The position numbers and the translations under genes were made by a program. From contig CABSMC010000002.1 of NCBI GenBank assembly GCA_902478715.1, forward strand, positions 1 to 64,000: a stretch of 64,000 nt of DNA, given 5' to 3'. The DNA comes from an uncultured Adlercreutzia sp. GTDB lineage: Bacteria > Actinomycetota > Coriobacteriia > Coriobacteriales > Eggerthellaceae. This document shows positions 63,519 to 64,000 of this stretch, one piece after another. Below the pieces are notes generated by a model. It made no database searches, was not told where the DNA came from, and was given only the letters and a program-made list of their open reading frames with translations. Position 1 is the stretch's first letter, and every line of letters begins with the position of its first letter.

Positions 63519-64000
63519 GGGTGATTTGGGACATTTTCATCGGTGACGTGCGGAACCTGTTCCGGAACGTCATTGCCGCCATTGTGGTGATGGGGCTGGC
63601 GCTTGTGCCGCCCATGTACGCATGGTTCACAACGCTCGGCTTCTGGGATCCCTACAGCAACACCGGCAACATCAAGGTAGCCGTGGCCTCGGAAGATGTC
63701 GGCTATACCTCCGACCTCATCCCGACGCCTATCAACGCCGGCGAGCAGATCATCGGCAAACTGCGGGCCAACGATCAGTTCGCGTGGCAGTTCGTCAGCG
63801 CCGACGAGGCCGTGCGCGGCGTGCGCTCGGGCGAGTATTACGCGGCGCTCGTCATCCCGAAGGAGTTCTCGCGCGACCTCATGACCGTGTTTACCGACGA
63901 CATCACCGAGCCGAAGATCATCTACTACGACAACGAGAAGGAGAACGCCATCGCCCAGCGCGTGACGGCAACGGGGGCAAGCACGCTGCAGGAGACCATC
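63515..64000 (+). CDS. Second YhgE/Pip-family membrane protein (3' end outside window)
   Basis: A GTG at 63515 overlaps the preceding stop in GTGA and opens a frame that runs to the window end (162 codons). The visible part has a first membrane segment (VIAAIVVMGLALVPPMYAW) and the family motif WDPYSNTGNIKVAVASED. It then follows the same order as its neighbour (YYAALVIPKEFS; YYDNEKEN). The tandem pair probably forms a heteromeric membrane complex. Confidence 0.85.
   Translation, partial: MRVIWDIFIGDVRNLFRNVIAAIVVMGLALVPPMYAWFTTLGFWDPYSNTGNIKVAVASEDVGYTSDLIPTPINAGEQIIGKLRANDQFAWQFVSADEAVRGVRSGEYYAALVIPKEFSRDLMTVFTDDITEPKIIYYDNEKENAIAQRVTATGASTLQETI

Overview
The window comes from a high-GC Gram-positive anaerobe. 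It is most likely a gut actinobacterium of the class Coriobacteriia, family Eggerthellaceae. This is an inference from gene content: three twin-arginine-exported FAD lipoprotein reductases, each divergent from its own regulator; two membrane-anchored LuxR-type regulators; an actinobacterial FHA/PstP/RodA/PBP/PknB cluster; class III anaerobic ribonucleotide reductase; and an ECF vitamin transporter. I see no rRNA, tRNA, CRISPR array or intact insertion sequence.

Layout. 1-8.3 kb: the end of a sortase-type surface protein, a repeat-preceded AAA ATPase, and two FAD reductases with divergent regulators (TetR; membrane LuxR). 8.45-13.4 kb: an operon behind one promoter whose -35/-10 spacer is a perfect MarR-type palindrome, encoding an ATP-grasp protein, an FMN/ferredoxin protein, the MarR regulator and an amino-acid ABC importer. 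13.4-14.5 kb: a zeta-type toxin with an excisionase-fold antitoxin and a palindromic operator. 14.6-19 kb: PspA, a TPM-like membrane protein, a universal stress protein and a UbiB-like kinase. 19.3-26.5 kb: a giant surface protein with InlB-type and calcium-binding repeats; a G9 tract in its signal peptide puts the gene out of frame (probable phase variation). 26.6-28.3 kb: a DUF4143 ATPase, the remnant of a second one, and 23-bp operator-like repeats before each. 28.7-37.1 kb: fhaA, fhaB, pstP, a rodA-pbp fusion, pknB and an MscS channel.

37.4-45.1 kb: nrdG, then a phosphate block with a PhoR-like kinase lacking a sensor domain, a PhoB-like regulator, a Na/Pi cotransporter and pstSCAB. The PstS lobes appear in circularly permuted order. 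Arrays of GTAAAA at 11-bp multiples lie about 120 bp upstream of both phosphate uptake units. 45.2-49.2 kb: repeats, a gene remnant, and a third FAD reductase with a membrane LuxR regulator. 49.4-51.7 kb: an AT-rich AlbA_2/HATPase gene inserted at the 3' end of nrdD, bounded by 31-bp direct repeats and a 150-bp second copy of the nrdD end. 51.6-54.1 kb: nrdD with an NrdR box. 54.2-58.9 kb: an operon of a homocysteine-methyltransferase-like protein, EcfT, a double EcfA ATPase whose linker holds a repeat element, and an EcfS subunit. 58.9-59.9 kb: no large gene, but a strong candidate small RNA (59330-59460) with CCCC-displaying loops, and a 41-bp repeat cluster. 59.9-64 kb: an acidic unknown protein and two tandem YhgE/Pip membrane proteins, the second cut by the window end.

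The parts most likely to be new are the C-loop small RNA, the permuted PstS, the poly-G-switched giant adhesin, the repeat-preceded ATPases and the nrdD-end island.
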